A stretch of DNA of 64,000 bases from Gillisella terrae (GTDB lineage Bacteria; Pseudomonadota; Alphaproteobacteria; Rhizobiales; Rhizobiaceae), in contig NZ_SSOA01000002.1 of the NCBI RefSeq assembly GCF_004801395.1, positions 310,001-374,000 on the forward strand, given 5' to 3'. Shown here piece after piece: positions 26,315 through 36,038 of the stretch (the stretch's first letter is position 1; the number at the start of each line of letters is the position of its first letter). The notes under the pieces were generated by a model. That model saw only the letters and a program-made list of their open reading frames with translations. It had not been told where the DNA came from and did not search any database. A program made the translations under genes and the position numbers.

Positions 26315-26683
26315 TTACTTCTTCTTACCAGCAATCGCCTTGGCAGGACCCTTACGCGTACGAGCATTCGTATGCGTACGCTGACCGCGCACTGGCAAGC
26401 CGCGACGATGACGAAGGCCGCGGTAGCAACCGAGGTCCATCAGACGCTTGATGTTCATTGAAGTTTCGCGACGAAGATCACCTTCTACGCGATAATCGCG
26501 GTCGATAGTTTCGCGAATTGCAAGAACTTCAGCATCGGTGAGCTGATGGACGCGACGGTCAGCAGCCAAGCCGACCTTGTCCATGATTTCTTGCGCGAAC
26601 TTTGGACCAATCCCGTGAATATAGGTCAGCGCAATGATAACGCGCTTTGCTGTTGGGATGTTGACGCCAGCGATACGTGCCAC
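26315..26683 (-). CDS. rpsM: 30S ribosomal protein S13
   Basis: The 122-residue protein, read from a GTG at 26683, has the sequence [13 protein letters not shown] and the tail [18 protein letters not shown]13 lies at the head of the small subunit, contacting the P-site tRNA. The GTG is eight bases after AAGGAG and gives the normal family length; the open frame reaches 26719 but adds residues that no S13 has. No rpsD follows rpsK, as usual for this group. Confidence 0.97.
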   Translation of the reverse strand: MARIAGVNIPTAKRVIIALTYIHGIGPKFAQEIMDKVGLAADRRVHQLTDAEVLAIRETIDRDYRVEGDLRRETSMNIKRLMDLGCYRGLRHRRGLPVRGQRTHTNARTRKGPAKAIAGKKK

Positions 26684-26911
26684 GCCTATTCTCCTTGCGT
26701 TCCAGTTGCCATCCGGCAAGTGGTGTCTCGTTTGACAGCCGATATTAGGGCCGCCGATTTATTTGGGTTCTCAACAAGTCAAAAAGACCGACCCCGTCCC
26801 CCAAAAGTGGAAGAACGCGCCGACCCATGAACTTTCGCGAGTTGGCGCGCTGTTTAACGGAATCAGGCGCAAAAAGCAACTGCTCCGCAAAAGAAATTCA
26901 CCCCGATAGAA

Positions 26912-27562
26912 TTAAAGACCGGAGAGAACGCTTTCTATTTCTGCTGTCACGCTGTCGATGTCGGCCATGCCGTCAACAGAGCGCAGTTTGCCCTTTGCGT
27001 AATAATAGCCGATCAAAGGAGAGGTCTCCTTGTAATAGGCCTGCAAACGGGTTTTGACAGTGTCCCGATTATCGTCAGGACGACGCTTGAAATGCGTCGA
27101 TCCACACTTATCACAAACACCAGGAACCTGAGGCTTCAGGTTGTCATCGTGGTAGCCCGTACCGCAATTGGCGCAGGTATAGCGGCCAGCGATTCGGTCG
27201 GCAAGAACATCATCCTCAACGCGGATTTCAACAACAGCCGAAAGCTCAATGCCTTTGGCCTGAAGCATCTTTTCCGTCGCATCCGCTTGAACCAACGTCC
27301 GGGGGAAGCCATCGAGAATAAAGCCGTTTTCGCAATCAACCTGATCGATTCGTTCTGCAACAATTGCAATCACAATATCATCAGACACGAGTTTACCCGC
27401 GTCCATCACGGCTTTCGCACGCTTGCCAACCTCAGTTTGTGCAGCCACAGCCGCACGCAACATGTCACCAGTGGACAGCTGAGGAATGCCGTATTTTTCG
27501 ACAATCCTGTGCGCCTGAGTGCCCTTCCCGGCCCCGGGCGGCCCTAACAGTATTAATCTCAT
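26912..27562 (-). CDS. adk: Adenylate kinase, zinc-type lid
   Basis: The 216-residue protein has the P-loop GPPGAGKGTQ (residues 7-16) and FILDGFPRT. Its LID carries four cysteines, C130, C133, C150 and C153, as CxxC pairs, a structural zinc site absent from the E. coli enzyme. It interconverts ATP, AMP and ADP. Its ATG overlaps the end of secY by four bases, so translation is probably coupled. A 228-base gap precedes rpsM. Confidence 0.97.
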   Translation of the reverse strand: MRLILLGPPGAGKGTQAHRIVEKYGIPQLSTGDMLRAAVAAQTEVGKRAKAVMDAGKLVSDDIVIAIVAERIDQVDCENGFILDGFPRTLVQADATEKMLQAKGIELSAVVEIRVEDDVLADRIAGRYTCANCGTGYHDDNLKPQVPGVCDKCGSTHFKRRPDDNRDTVKTRLQAYYKETSPLIGYYYAKGKLRSVDGMADIDSVTAEIESVLSGL

Positions 27563-28899
27563 CTTCCCCTCTTCCCTCCACGCAATTTTGATTTCTTGAT
27601 CAGCCCCTCGTATTGCTGCGCAATCAAGTGCCCCTGTATCTGTGCTACCGTATCAAGGGTCACGCTGACAACAATCAAAAGCGATGTACCACCAAGGGAT
27701 AAGGGAACCCCCGTTTGGGAAACCAAAATTTCGGGAAGAATACAGACGAATACAAGGTAAATCGCACCAACCAAGGTTATACGGGTGAGAACATAGTCAA
27801 TATATTCCGCCGTACGATCACCGGGCCGAATCCCCGGAATAAACCCGCCGTGCTTTTTAAGGTTATCGGCGGTGTCCTTCGGATTGAAGACGATCGCCGT
27901 GTAGAAGAATGCGAAAAAGCCGATCAACAACGCATAGAGCACCATGTAAGCTGGCTGACCGTGGCCAAGAGCACTGATGATGCTGGTTGCCCAGGAAGGC
28001 AGCGTCGATGTTCCGGTAAAGCCAGCCGCAGTTGCAGGCAGCAGAAGCAGCGAGCTGGCAAAAATCGCGGGGATAACGCCAGATGTGTTGAGCTTCAGTG
28101 GCAAATGCGATGTGTCGCCCTGGAACATGCGATTGCCAACCTGGCGCTTCGGATACTGGATCAGCAGACGACGTTGAGCGCGTTCGAAAAACACGATCAA
28201 AGCAATCACCAGAATAGCAACAACAATCACTGTCAGGATCGCAGCCGTTGACAGCGCACCCGTACGGCCGAGTTCAAGAGTCCCGGCCAGCGCCGTTGGC
28301 AAACCGGCAGCAATACCCGCAAAGATGATCAGCGAGATACCATTGCCAATACCACGCGACGTGATCTGCTCACCAAGCCACATCAGGAACATCGTGCCGC
28401 CCAAAAGGGTTACAACGGTGGAAATACGGAAGAAAATGCCAGGATCATTGACCAGTCCAGCGCCATGCTCGAGGCCAACCGCGATGCCATAAGCTTGCAG
28501 TGTGCCGAGCAAAACTGTGCCGTAACGGGTATATTGGTTGATGATTTTACGGCCCTGCTCACCCTCTTTCTTGAGGTTTTCGAGCGATGGCACGACGGAG
28601 GTCATCAACTGCACGATGATCGATGCAGAAATATAGGGCATGATGCCGAGCGCAAAAATCGCCATGCGCTGCACTGCACCACCCGAAAACATGTTGAACA
28701 GCCCCAGAATGCCGCCGGACTGACCTTTAAAGGCCGCCGCATAGGCTTCCGGGTTCAGTCCCGGCAGCGGAATGTGAGTTCCGAGACGATAGACAAGAAG
28801 GGCAGCCAACGTGAACCAAATGCGCTTTTTCAGATCCTCTGCTTTTGCAAAGGTAGAAAAATTCAGGTTCGAGGCCAATTGTTCCGCTGCAGAAGCCAT
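27559..28899 (-). CDS. secY: Protein translocase channel subunit SecY
   Basis: The 446-residue protein has ten membrane segments and the SecY signature GLSLIIFAGIAA-like GNGISLIIFAGIAAGLPTAL. It forms the Sec channel with SecE and SecG. ATG 28899 follows GGAGAATTTG; an upstream TTG is in frame. It is separated from rplO by a 237-base spacer that holds a terminator-like hairpin (29095-29125), which is unusual for the spc operon. Confidence 0.97.
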   Translation of the reverse strand: MASAAEQLASNLNFSTFAKAEDLKKRIWFTLAALLVYRLGTHIPLPGLNPEAYAAAFKGQSGGILGLFNMFSGGAVQRMAIFALGIMPYISASIIVQLMTSVVPSLENLKKEGEQGRKIINQYTRYGTVLLGTLQAYGIAVGLEHGAGLVNDPGIFFRISTVVTLLGGTMFLMWLGEQITSRGIGNGISLIIFAGIAAGLPTALAGTLELGRTGALSTAAILTVIVVAILVIALIVFFERAQRRLLIQYPKRQVGNRMFQGDTSHLPLKLNTSGVIPAIFASSLLLLPATAAGFTGTSTLPSWATSIISALGHGQPAYMVLYALLIGFFAFFYTAIVFNPKDTADNLKKHGGFIPGIRPGDRTAEYIDYVLTRITLVGAIYLVFVCILPEILVSQTGVPLSLGGTSLLIVVSVTLDTVAQIQGHLIAQQYEGLIKKSKLRGGKRGR

Positions 28900-29089
28900 C
28901 AAATTCTCCGCTTCACCACATCAAGTGCCCTGCTCTCTTGGGACACCGAAGGTAAAAATTCTTATTTTCTTGACGAAAACGGAGCGATGCAGAGTTTGCA
29001 AAACCAACTCAAAGCCTCACCCTCAGTTTTCCGAAATCTCCCGGAAGACGGACTTATTCCATCCATGGGTCGCGAGGCACACATATGGG

Positions 29090-29125
29090 AGAAAAATCGC
29101 CCGGTGTGAAGCACCCCGGGCGATT
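29090..29125 (-). terminator. Terminator-like hairpin between rplO and secY
   Basis: On the minus strand AATCGCCCGG and CCGGGCGATT (plus 29095-29104 and 29116-29125) form a 10-bp stem, followed by TTTTTCTCCC. It lies 11 bases after the rplO stop and 190 bases before secY. It may reduce read-through, so secY and adk would depend partly on another promoter, or it may be an attenuator. Confidence 0.7.
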
Positions 29126-29136
29126 ATATTCATCTA

Positions 29137-29616
29137 TTATTCAGCTGCAGCGGCCTTGACGGCCAGCAACTTGATCGATCCGCCAGCCTTTTCGATCTTT
29201 TCGACCGCAGGCTTGGAGGCACCAGCCACTTCCAGAGTGACCTTGGCAGTCAATTCGCCGTCAGCGAGAATGCGAACGCCGTCCTTGATGCGACGAATCA
29301 CACCAGCTGCCTTCAAAGCAGCTGCATCAACTGTAGCAGTTGCGTCGAGCTTGCCAGCATCGATTGCCTGCTGAAGACGACCAACGGACACGGTGGTGAA
29401 TTCAGAAGCGAAGATGTTGTTAAAGCCGCGCTTTGGCAGGCGACGATAGATAGGCATCTGACCGCCTTCGAAGCCGTTTACGGCAACGCCGGAACGAGCC
29501 TTCTGACCCTTCACGCCGCGACCACCGGTCTTGCCCTTGCCGGAACCAATACCGCGACCAACGCGGATACGGTTCTTTGTGGAGCCTTCGTTGTCTTTGA
29601 TTTCATTCAGTTTCAT
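29137..29616 (-). CDS. rplO: 50S ribosomal protein L15
   Basis: The 159-residue protein starts [14 protein letters not shown] and has the glycine-rich [21 protein letters not shown] characteristic of L15. It organises 23S rRNA in the large subunit. GGGGGAATTTGTC precedes ATG 29616; the open frame to 29673 overlaps rpmD and is not used. Confidence 0.97.
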   Translation of the reverse strand: MKLNEIKDNEGSTKNRIRVGRGIGSGKGKTGGRGVKGQKARSGVAVNGFEGGQMPIYRRLPKRGFNNIFASEFTTVSVGRLQQAIDAGKLDATATVDAAALKAAGVIRRIKDGVRILADGELTAKVTLEVAGASKPAVEKIEKAGGSIKLLAVKAAAAE

Positions 29617-29632
29617 GACAAATTCCCCCGTC

Positions 29633-29833
29633 TCACTTCTCTTCGACAACGCGAACGAGATGCTGGACAGCACGGATCATGCCACGAACCGAAGGAGTAT
29701 CTTCCAACGTGCGGACCCGGTGCATTTTGTTGAGGCCCAGGCCGATGAGCGTCTGGCGCTGTACAGCCGGGCGGCGGATAGGCGAACCGATCTGTTCGAC
29801 CGTGATCGTCTTGGCTTCAGTGTTCTTGGCCAT
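29633..29833 (-). CDS. rpmD: 50S ribosomal protein L30
   Basis: The 66-residue protein carries [27 protein letters not shown], the L30 signature. The ATG follows AAGGAGCTGAACA. It lies between rpsE and rplO with short gaps. Confidence 0.96.
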   Translation of the reverse strand: MAKNTEAKTITVEQIGSPIRRPAVQRQTLIGLGLNKMHRVRTLEDTPSVRGMIRAVQHLVRVVEEK

Positions 29834-29844
29834 TGTTCAGCTCC

Positions 29845-30414
29845 TTATTCTTCAGAACCGTTGCCGGCAGCAGCGCGGCGGGCCTGCAAGGTTGCATACT
29901 TCAGGCCACGCTGAGCAGCGACGTCCTTTGGATGAACCTGATGCTTCAGGGCATCAAATGTTGCACGAACCATGTTGTATGGGTTCGAAGAACCGGTCGA
30001 CTTTGCAACAACGTCGTGCATGCCAAGGGTTTCAAACACAGCGCGCATTGGACCACCAGCGATGATACCGGTACCAGCCTTTGCAGAACGCAAAAGAACC
30101 TTACCAGCGCCATGACGACCATTGACGTCGTGATGAAGTGTACGGCCATCACGCAGCGGAACGAAAATCAATTCGCGCTTGGCAGCTTCAGTTGCCTTGC
30201 GGATCGCTTCTGGAACTTCACGAGCCTTGCCGTGACCGAAGCCAACGCGGCCCTTCTGGTCGCCAACAACAACGAGAGCAGCAAATCCGAAACGACGGCC
30301 GCCCTTAACAACTTTCGCTACACGATTGATCGCGACCAGCTTGTCAACAAACTCGCTGTCACGCTCTTCACGGTTCTGACGGTCATCCCGCGAACCACGC
30401 TTTTCTTGTGCCAT
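29845..30414 (-). CDS. rpsE: 30S ribosomal protein S5
   Basis: The 189-residue protein has the double-stranded RNA-binding N-terminal domain ([22 protein letters not shown]) and the C-terminal [16 protein letters not shown]5 shapes the decoding centre and mRNA entry. AAAAGGACA precedes the ATG. A terminator-like hairpin lies in the 139-base spacer upstream. Confidence 0.97.
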   Translation of the reverse strand: MAQEKRGSRDDRQNREERDSEFVDKLVAINRVAKVVKGGRRFGFAALVVVGDQKGRVGFGHGKAREVPEAIRKATEAAKRELIFVPLRDGRTLHHDVNGRHGAGKVLLRSAKAGTGIIAGGPMRAVFETLGMHDVVAKSTGSSNPYNMVRATFDALKHQVHPKDVAAQRGLKYATLQARRAAAGNGSEE

Positions 30415-30510
30415 TGTCCTTTTCCTTTTTTCTTTTCCGGGTGCAATCGGCAGATTACAATAAATGTCCGCCCTGCCCTTTCAGGGTAAGAGCGGTATCC
30501 GGGTGGCCAG

Positions 30511-30547
30511 CTAAAAAGCCGGAAAGCCGCCCGGCGAACCGGGCGGC
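30511..30547 (-). terminator. Terminator-like hairpin between rplR and rpsE
   Basis: On the minus strand GCCGCCCGG and CCGGGCGGC (plus 30526-30534 and 30539-30547) form a 9-bp stem with a TTCG tetraloop. TTTCCGGCTTTTT follows. It begins six bases after the rplR stop. It looks like an intrinsic terminator in the middle of the spc operon. Confidence 0.65.
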
Positions 30548-30553
30548 AATTCA

Positions 30554-30916
30554 TTAGAACGAAAGACCGCCTTCGCGGGCAGCTTCGGCCAATGCCTTGA
30601 TGCGGCCGTGATAAATGAAGGCTCCGCGGTCGAAGACCACTTCCTTCACACCAGCTTCAACCGCACGCTCAGCAACCAACTTGCCAACAGCGGCAGCTGC
30701 CGCAATGTCAGCACCGGTCTTGAGCGAAGAACGCAGACCTGCGTCCAGCGTCGATGCAGCGGCCAAAGTGCGGCCAGCCACGTCGTCGATAACCTGGACG
30801 TAGATGTTCTTCGAAGAGCGATGTACCGACAGACGCGGACGGCCATTGGCCACCGCTTTGATCTGACGCCGTACACGGTTCGCACGACGTACAAGTGCTT
30901 CTTTTCTGCTTGCCAT
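30554..30916 (-). CDS. rplR: 50S ribosomal protein L18
   Basis: The 120-residue protein has [30 protein letters not shown] and ends [26 protein letters not shown], the L18 signature. It binds 5S rRNA with L5. AAGGAACGCGCGAA precedes its ATG. Confidence 0.97.
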   Translation of the reverse strand: MASRKEALVRRANRVRRQIKAVANGRPRLSVHRSSKNIYVQVIDDVAGRTLAAASTLDAGLRSSLKTGADIAAAAAVGKLVAERAVEAGVKEVVFDRGAFIYHGRIKALAEAAREGGLSF

Positions 30917-30928
30917 TTCGCGCGTTCC

Positions 30929-31462
30929 TTACTTCTTCTTGCCTTCTTTGCGGATAATCCGCTCTTCGGCATACTTGACGCCCTTGCCCTTGTAAGGCTC
31001 AGGACCGCGATATTCGCGGATCTCTGCAGCGACCTGACCGACCTGCTGCTTGTTGATCCCCGTGATCACGATTTCCGTCGGCTTAGGAACGGCAATGGTA
31101 ACACCAACTGGTGGCTCATACACAACGTCGTGGGAGAAACCGAGAGCCAGCTGCAGGTTCTTGCCCTGAAGCGACGCGCGGTAACCAACGCCGTTGATTT
31201 CAAGCTTGCGCTCGAAGCCATCCTTAACACCCTTGAAGATGTTTTCGATCATCGTGCGGGACATGCCCCACTTTGAACGAGCATCCTTGGAGTCGTTCAC
31301 TGGCTTAACAACAACAGCGTTGTTTTCCAGAACAACCGAGATTTCGTCATTTGCGACGAAGAAAAGTTCACCCTTGGGGCCCTTTGCAGTCACTTTCTGG
31401 CCATCAACAGTGGCCGTGATTCCTGCAGGAACCTGAACGGGCTTTTTACCGATACGAGACAT
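30929..31462 (-). CDS. rplF: 50S ribosomal protein L6
   Basis: The 177-residue protein starts [14 protein letters not shown] and ends [16 protein letters not shown], the diagnostic L6 segments. L6 is near the GTPase-associated centre and the sarcin-ricin loop. ACAGGATATAAAC precedes the ATG. Spacing to rpsH is about 40 bases. Confidence 0.98.
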   Translation of the reverse strand: MSRIGKKPVQVPAGITATVDGQKVTAKGPKGELFFVANDEISVVLENNAVVVKPVNDSKDARSKWGMSRTMIENIFKGVKDGFERKLEINGVGYRASLQGKNLQLALGFSHDVVYEPPVGVTIAVPKPTEIVITGINKQQVGQVAAEIREYRGPEPYKGKGVKYAEERIIRKEGKKK

Positions 31463-31504
31463 GTTTATATCCTGTCTGTTCGCCAGGGAGATCTCCGCAC
31501 TGCC

Positions 31505-31903
31505 TTAGAAGACAGAGCAGAGAACCTCGCCACCAACATTCTGTTCACGAGCCTGGTGATCGGCCATTACGCCCTTCGGAGTCGAAAGGATGGTAATGCC
31601 GAGGCCGTTCGCGACCTGCGGAATGGACTTGACCGAGACATAAACTCGGCGGCCCGGCTTAGACACGCGGCCGATCTCACGGATCACCGACGCACCTTCA
31701 TAATACTTCAGTTCGATCGTGATTTCGGACTTGCCGTTACCATGATCAACTTCAGAATAGCCACGGATGTAGCCTTCAGCCTGCAAAACATCCAAAACGC
31801 GCGCACGCAGCTTGGAAGCCGGAGTGACCACAGAAGCCTTGCGGCGAGCGGCACCATTCCGGATACGGGTGAGCATATCGCCCAACGGATCAGTCATCGT
31901 CAT
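31505..31903 (-). CDS. rpsH: 30S ribosomal protein S8
   Basis: The 132-residue protein has [15 protein letters not shown] and the C-terminal [32 protein letters not shown]. In E. coli S8 also represses the spc operon by binding its mRNA near rplE; whether it does so here is not known. The ATG is eight bases after AAGGAG. Confidence 0.98.
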   Translation of the reverse strand: MTMTDPLGDMLTRIRNGAARRKASVVTPASKLRARVLDVLQAEGYIRGYSEVDHGNGKSEITIELKYYEGASVIREIGRVSKPGRRVYVSVKSIPQVANGLGITILSTPKGVMADHQAREQNVGGEVLCSVF

Positions 31904-31915
31904 TTGCCCGTCTCC

Positions 31916-32221
31916 TTACCAGCTCGACTTAACAACGCCCGGCACCTTGCCGGTGTTGCCAAGCTCACGAAGCGCGATACGCGACATCTTGAGTTTACGA
32001 TAGAAAGCACGCGGACGACCGGTGACTTCGCAACGATTGCGAATGCGGGTCTTGGAGCCATCACGTGGCAATTCTGCCAGCTTGAGGGTTGCCTTGAACC
32101 GTTCCTCAATCGAAAGGGACTGGTTCATGATAATTGCCTTCAGCTCGGCCCGCTTTCCGGCCTGCTGGGCAACTGTCTTGCGGCGGCGCTTGTTCTTTTC
32201 AACTGCGCTTGTCTTCGCCAT
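31916..32221 (-). CDS. rpsN: 30S ribosomal protein S14 (long, zinc-free form)
   Basis: The 101-residue protein has [28 protein letters not shown]. It has one cysteine and no CxxC pairs, so it is the non-zinc form. GAGGAAC precedes the ATG. It lies between rplE and rpsH as usual. Confidence 0.97.
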   Translation of the reverse strand: MAKTSAVEKNKRRRKTVAQQAGKRAELKAIIMNQSLSIEERFKATLKLAELPRDGSKTRIRNRCEVTGRPRAFYRKLKMSRIALRELGNTGKVPGVVKSSW

Positions 32222-32254
32222 ATCGAAGTTCCTCTTCTACGCTCGTCGTTACGG

Positions 32255-32812
32255 TTATTGACGGAACGGGAAGTTGAACTCTTTCAAGAGAGCCCGAGCT
32301 TCGTCGTCCGTAGTGGCCGTCGTGCAAACGATGATATCCATGCCCCACATCTGATCAACTTTATCGTAGTTGACCTCTGGGAACACAATGTGCTCCTTGA
32401 TGCCCATGGCGAAGTTGCCACGGCCGTCAAAGCTTTTCGGGTTCAGACCACGAAAGTCGCGAACGCGCGGAAGCGCGATGTTGGTCAAGCGATCCAGAAA
32501 CTCGTACATGCGTGCGCCACGAAGAGTAACCTTCGCACCGATTGGCATGCCTTCGCGGACCTTGAAGCCAGCGATAGAGTTGCGAGCCTTGGTAATGACA
32601 GGCTTCTGACCGGCAATAGCAGCCAAATCAACTGCTGCAACCGAAGGCTTCTTCGAATCAGCCGTCGCTTCACCCACACCCATGTTGATAACAACCTTGG
32701 TGATCTTCGGGATCTGCATTTCGTTCGCGTAGGAGAACTGCTCCTGCATGGCCTTGCGAATACGGGAAACGTACTCGACCTTCAGCCGTGGCTCATACTT
32801 GCTCTCAGCCAT
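32255..32812 (-). CDS. rplE: 50S ribosomal protein L5
   Basis: The 185-residue protein has [17 protein letters not shown] and [18 protein letters not shown]. It binds 5S rRNA and contacts the P-site tRNA. Its start overlaps the end of rplX by eight bases, suggesting coupled translation. Confidence 0.98.
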   Translation of the reverse strand: MAESKYEPRLKVEYVSRIRKAMQEQFSYANEMQIPKITKVVINMGVGEATADSKKPSVAAVDLAAIAGQKPVITKARNSIAGFKVREGMPIGAKVTLRGARMYEFLDRLTNIALPRVRDFRGLNPKSFDGRGNFAMGIKEHIVFPEVNYDKVDQMWGMDIIVCTTATTDDEARALLKEFNFPFRQ

Positions 32813-33113
32813 CGATCACTTCTCCCGAACGCTTGGCAACACGAACCTTCTTGCCATCAACAACTGCGAAACCAACGCGGGTTGGCTTGCCGTCCTTGTC
32901 AACGATAGCAAGGTTGGAAAGGTGCAGAGACGCTTCCTTGTTAACGATGCCGGCTTCCTGGGTCTGCGTCTGACGCTGATGGCGCTTGACAACATTAATA
33001 CCCTTGACGACCGCACGGTCTTCCTTTGGCATCACTTGAATAACTTCACCGGAACGACCCTTGTCCTTACCGGTCAATACGACAACCTTGTCGCCTTTAC
33101 GAATCTTTTGCAT
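32805..33113 (-). CDS. rplX: 50S ribosomal protein L24
   Basis: The 102-residue protein has [19 protein letters not shown], the KOW motif of L24, an early assembly protein. ATG 33113 gives the family start; ATG 33119 two codons upstream is nearer to GGGAGCG and equally possible. It overlaps rplE by eight bases. Confidence 0.97.
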   Translation of the reverse strand: MQKIRKGDKVVVLTGKDKGRSGEVIQVMPKEDRAVVKGINVVKRHQRQTQTQEAGIVNKEASLHLSNLAIVDKDGKPTRVGFAVVDGKKVRVAKRSGEVIDG

Positions 33114-33126
33114 CGTCATCGCTCCC

Positions 33127-33495
33127 TTAAAGAACTTCCGGAGCCAGCGAGATGATCTTCATGTGGTTCTTGGCGCGGAGTTCGCGCGGAACCGGTCCGA
33201 AGATACGGCTGCCGATAGGCTCTTTCTTATTGTCGATAAGAACTGCTGCGTTGTTATCGAAGCGGATGACGCTGCCGTCGGCGCGACGGATGTCTTTAGC
33301 GGTACGCACTACAACCGCTTTCATCACGTCACCCTTCTTCACGCGGCCACGCGGAATAGCTTCCTTGATGGAAACGACGATAATGTCGCCCACCGAAGCG
33401 TATTTACGCTTGGAGCCGCCCAGCACCTTGATGCACATGACACGACGTGCGCCGGAATTGTCGGCAACGTCGAGGTTAGTCTGCATCTGAATCAT
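33127..33495 (-). CDS. rplN: 50S ribosomal protein L14
   Basis: The 122-residue protein starts [27 protein letters not shown] and ends [16 protein letters not shown], both diagnostic. It begins the spc part of the cluster. AAGGCGACCTGAC precedes ATG 33495. An unusually long 232-base spacer with hairpins separates it from rpsQ. Confidence 0.98.
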   Translation of the reverse strand: MIQMQTNLDVADNSGARRVMCIKVLGGSKRKYASVGDIIVVSIKEAIPRGRVKKGDVMKAVVVRTAKDIRRADGSVIRFDNNAAVLIDNKKEPIGSRIFGPVPRELRAKNHMKIISLAPEVL

Positions 33496-33517
33496 GTCAG
33501 GTCGCCTTTTCGTTATA

Positions 33518-33550
33518 CCGGAACGGTTGGGCAAGCGCCCCCTATTCCGG
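33518..33550 (-). other. Third hairpin in the rpsQ-rplN spacer, nearest rplN
   Basis: CCGGAA (33518-33523) pairs with TTCCGG (33545-33550) with a 21-base loop, close to the rplN start. It is weak alone but lies beside two stronger stems, so the leader of rplN appears structured. Confidence 0.3.
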
Positions 33551-33627
33551 CTTATGGATTTTTCTCAATTTTCGAGCGAAGGAGGATCTTGCATAGGTGG
33601 TTTCCCCTTGGGACCTTCCCTGCGCTC

Positions 33628-33660
33628 AAAGCAAAAGAACGCTCTCAGTGGAGCGTTCTT
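33628..33660 (-). terminator. Terminator-like hairpin in the rpsQ-rplN spacer
   Basis: On the minus strand AAGAACGCTC and GAGCGTTCTT (plus 33635-33644 and 33651-33660) form a perfect 10-bp stem with a six-base loop, followed by TTGCTTTGAG. It lies about 70 bases after the rpsQ stop, so S10 and spc transcripts may be separated here. Confidence 0.6.
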
Positions 33661-33690
33661 GCGCCGTTGGGGTGCTTCATACAGATTTTT

Positions 33691-33714
33691 GGGAAAGGCG
33701 CAAGGGCCTTTCCC
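33691..33714 (-). other. Perfect hairpin just after rpsQ
   Basis: GGGAAAGGC (33691-33699) pairs with GCCTTTCCC (33706-33714) around a six-base loop, 14 bases after the rpsQ stop. AAAAATC rather than T residues follows it on the coding strand, so on its own it is not an intrinsic terminator. It may stabilise the 3' end or be a processing site. Confidence 0.6.
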
Positions 33715-33727
33715 GTTTCTCTGTAAA

Positions 33728-33964
33728 TTAAGCCTGGGCGGAGATAACCGTCCAGCACTTATCCTTGGAAATCGGTGCACATTCCTGAATGGAAACCATG
33801 TCACCGGTCTTGTATTGGTTGGTCTCGTCGTGAGCCTTGTACTTCTTGGAACGACGAACAGTCTTCTGGAGCAGTGGGTGAGCGAATCGACGCTCAACCC
33901 GGACCACAACAGTCTTGTCGTTCTTGTCGCTGACGACGACGCCCTGCAGAATGCGTTTAGGCAT
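33728..33964 (-). CDS. rpsQ: 30S ribosomal protein S17
   Basis: The 78-residue protein has [26 protein letters not shown], the S17 start. The ATG at 33964 gives the family length, with AAAGGACCAG upstream. It ends the S10 part. Confidence 0.97.
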   Translation of the reverse strand: MPKRILQGVVVSDKNDKTVVVRVERRFAHPLLQKTVRRSKKYKAHDETNQYKTGDMVSIQECAPISKDKCWTVISAQA

Positions 33965-33977
33965 ATTTTCTGGTCCT

Positions 33978-34178
33978 TTAGGCCTTGGCTTCTGCCGCCT
34001 TCTGGCGGGCAATGGTTTTCACGCGGGCGATGTCCTTGCGAACTTCGTTAACACGCGAGGACTTTTCAAGCTGGCCAGTGGCCTTCTGAAAGCGCAGGTT
34101 AAACTGCTCTTTCTTCAGGCTGGCAAGCTCGTCCTTCAATTGATCAGCGCTCATGGCGCGAACATCTGCGGCTTTCAT
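33978..34178 (-). CDS. rpmC: 50S ribosomal protein L29
   Basis: The 66-residue, all-helical protein has [32 protein letters not shown]29 lies at the peptide exit tunnel and binds signal recognition particle and trigger factor. AGGGATCAAGCC precedes ATG 34178; the open frame to 34322 overlaps rplP. Confidence 0.96.
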   Translation of the reverse strand: MKAADVRAMSADQLKDELASLKKEQFNLRFQKATGQLEKSSRVNEVRKDIARVKTIARQKAAEAKA

Positions 34179-34189
34179 GGCTTGATCCC

Positions 34190-34603
34190 TCACTCTGCAA
34201 TGCGCTGTACGAAGCGCGTCTTGACCGAGAGCTTGGCCGAACCGAGACGAAGCGCCTCGCGGGCGATCTCCTCGGAAACACCGTCGATCTCGAACATCAT
34301 ACGGCCGGGCTTGACCTTGCATGCCCAGTACTCAACAGAGCCCTTACCTTTACCCATACGGACTTCGGTAGGCTTTGCCGTTACTGGAACATCGGGGAAT
34401 ACCCGGATCCACACGCGACCTGCGCGCTTCATATAACGTGTGATCGCACGGCGAGCCGCTTCGATTTCACGTGCATTGACGCGGTTAGGCTCAAGAGCCT
34501 TCAGGCCGAATTCACCGAACGCCAGGTCGAAACCGCCCTTGGCAACGCCCTTGATGCGCCCCTTGAACTGCTTGCGATACTTGGTACGCTTTGGTTGCAA
34601 CAT
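34190..34603 (-). CDS. rplP: 50S ribosomal protein L16
   Basis: The 137-residue protein has [15 protein letters not shown], then [21 protein letters not shown] and [17 protein letters not shown]. It helps form the A-site region of the large subunit. GGAGAATAGAAA precedes the ATG. Confidence 0.98.
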   Translation of the reverse strand: MLQPKRTKYRKQFKGRIKGVAKGGFDLAFGEFGLKALEPNRVNAREIEAARRAITRYMKRAGRVWIRVFPDVPVTAKPTEVRMGKGKGSVEYWACKVKPGRMMFEIDGVSEEIAREALRLGSAKLSVKTRFVQRIAE

Positions 34604-34639
34604 TTTCTATTCTCCAAACTTTCTGCCACGCGGCGCCAA

Positions 34640-35353
34640 TTACGCGTTCTCGCGGCGGCGGTTGTTGGTGCTGCTACCCTGGGCGTCACCTTCCAGAGCA
34701 CGACGCTCGGAAGCCATTGGATCGTGCTCAAGGATTTCGCCCTTGAAGATCCAAACCTTGATGCCGCAAATACCGTATGCGGTAGAGGCTTCAGCCGTAC
34801 CGTAGTCGATATCCGCACGCAGCGTGTGAAGCGGAACGCGGCCTTCGCGGTACCATTCTGTACGAGCGATTTCGGCACCACCGAGACGGCCTGCACACGT
34901 GATCTTGATGCCTTCGGCACCCAGACGCATGGCGGACTGAACGGAGCGCTTCATGGCGCGACGGAAAGCGATACGGCGCTCGAGCTGCTGGGCGATCGAC
35001 TGAGCGACCAGCGTTGCGTCGATTTCTGGCTTACGAACTTCAACGATATTGAGGTGCGTTTCCGAGTTGGTCATCTCAGACAGCTTCTTGCGAAGCTTTT
35101 CGATGTCCGCACCCTTCTTGCCGATGATCAAGCCTGGACGAGCCGAGTGGATCGTAACGCGGCACTTCTTGTGCGGACGCTCGATAACCACCTTGGCGAT
35201 ACCAGCCTGCTTCAATTCAGCCATGATGTAAGCACGGATCTTCAGATCTTCGTGCAACAACTGACCGTATTCAGCATTGTCGGCGAACCAACGGCTATCC
35301 CAGGTGCGATTAATGCCCAGACGGAAACCGATTGGATTAATTTTCTGACCCAT
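34640..35353 (-). CDS. rpsC: 30S ribosomal protein S3
   Basis: The 237-residue protein starts [22 protein letters not shown] and has a KH domain with [19 protein letters not shown]3 forms part of the mRNA entry helicase. Its ATG shares one base with the rplV stop (TAATG), so translation is coupled. Confidence 0.98.
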   Translation of the reverse strand: MGQKINPIGFRLGINRTWDSRWFADNAEYGQLLHEDLKIRAYIMAELKQAGIAKVVIERPHKKCRVTIHSARPGLIIGKKGADIEKLRKKLSEMTNSETHLNIVEVRKPEIDATLVAQSIAQQLERRIAFRRAMKRSVQSAMRLGAEGIKITCAGRLGGAEIARTEWYREGRVPLHTLRADIDYGTAEASTAYGICGIKVWIFKGEILEHDPMASERRALEGDAQGSSTNNRRRENA

Positions 35354-35742
35354 TATGCAGCCTCCACTTTGGCTTCGACTTCGCGCACGACGATTGTCAA
35401 ATGTGCGAACGGCTTTTCAATGCGCGATGCGCGGCCGCGGCCACGAGCGTGGAAACGCTTCATGGTGATCGACTTACCAACATAAGCCTCAGCAACGATC
35501 AACTGATCGACGTCGAGGTCGTGGTTGTTCTCAGCATTCGCGATAGCAGACTCGAGGGTCTTCTTCACGGTGCCTGCAATACGCTTGCGGGAGAACTCGA
35601 GGTCGGCCAGAGCCCGGTCGACCTTCTTGCCACGAATCATAGCTGCAACCAGGTTGAGCTTCTGAGGGCTGACGCGGAGTGTACGCGCAACTGCTTGCGC
35701 CTCATTGTCCTGCAACCGGCGTTCGGCTTTTGCCTTGCCCAT
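35353..35742 (-). CDS. rplV: 50S ribosomal protein L22
   Basis: The 129-residue protein has [20 protein letters not shown] and the loop [25 protein letters not shown]. The loop lines the exit tunnel, where macrolide-resistance changes can occur; it looks unaltered. AGGAAGTAACG precedes the ATG. Confidence 0.98.
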   Translation of the reverse strand: MGKAKAERRLQDNEAQAVARTLRVSPQKLNLVAAMIRGKKVDRALADLEFSRKRIAGTVKKTLESAIANAENNHDLDVDQLIVAEAYVGKSITMKRFHARGRGRASRIEKPFAHLTIVVREVEAKVEAA

Positions 35743-35744
35743 CG

Positions 35745-36023
35745 TTACTTCCTCTTCGCTTTCTTGTCCGCACCATGACCGTAGTAGGTCCGGGTAGGAG
35801 CGAATTCACCGAACTTGTGGCCAACCATGTCTTCGTTGACGCTGACCGGGATGTGTTTGCTGCCGTTATAGACGCCGAACGTCAAACCGACAAACTGTGG
35901 CAAGATTGTCGACCGACGGGTCCACATCTTGATCACTTCGCTACGACCGCTTTCGCGAACCTTCTCAGCCTTCTTAAGAAGGTAGCCGTCAACGAAGGGG
36001 CCTTTCCATACTGAACGAGCCAT
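35745..36023 (-). CDS. rpsS: 30S ribosomal protein S19
   Basis: The 92-residue protein has [21 protein letters not shown] and ends [21 protein letters not shown]. It pairs with S13 at the head of the 30S subunit. GAGAGGTAGTCAGAG precedes the ATG; it is two bases from rplV. Confidence 0.98.
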   Translation of the reverse strand: MARSVWKGPFVDGYLLKKAEKVRESGRSEVIKMWTRRSTILPQFVGLTFGVYNGSKHIPVSVNEDMVGHKFGEFAPTRTYYGHGADKKAKRK

Positions 36024-36038
36024 CTCTGACTACCTCTC

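Noticed and set aside
33565-33594. Nine-codon frame MQDPPSLEN before rplN as a leader peptide
   Set aside because: The ATG has no close Shine-Dalgarno sequence (AAGGGG is about 11 bases away), and I see no mutually exclusive stems that would depend on its translation.
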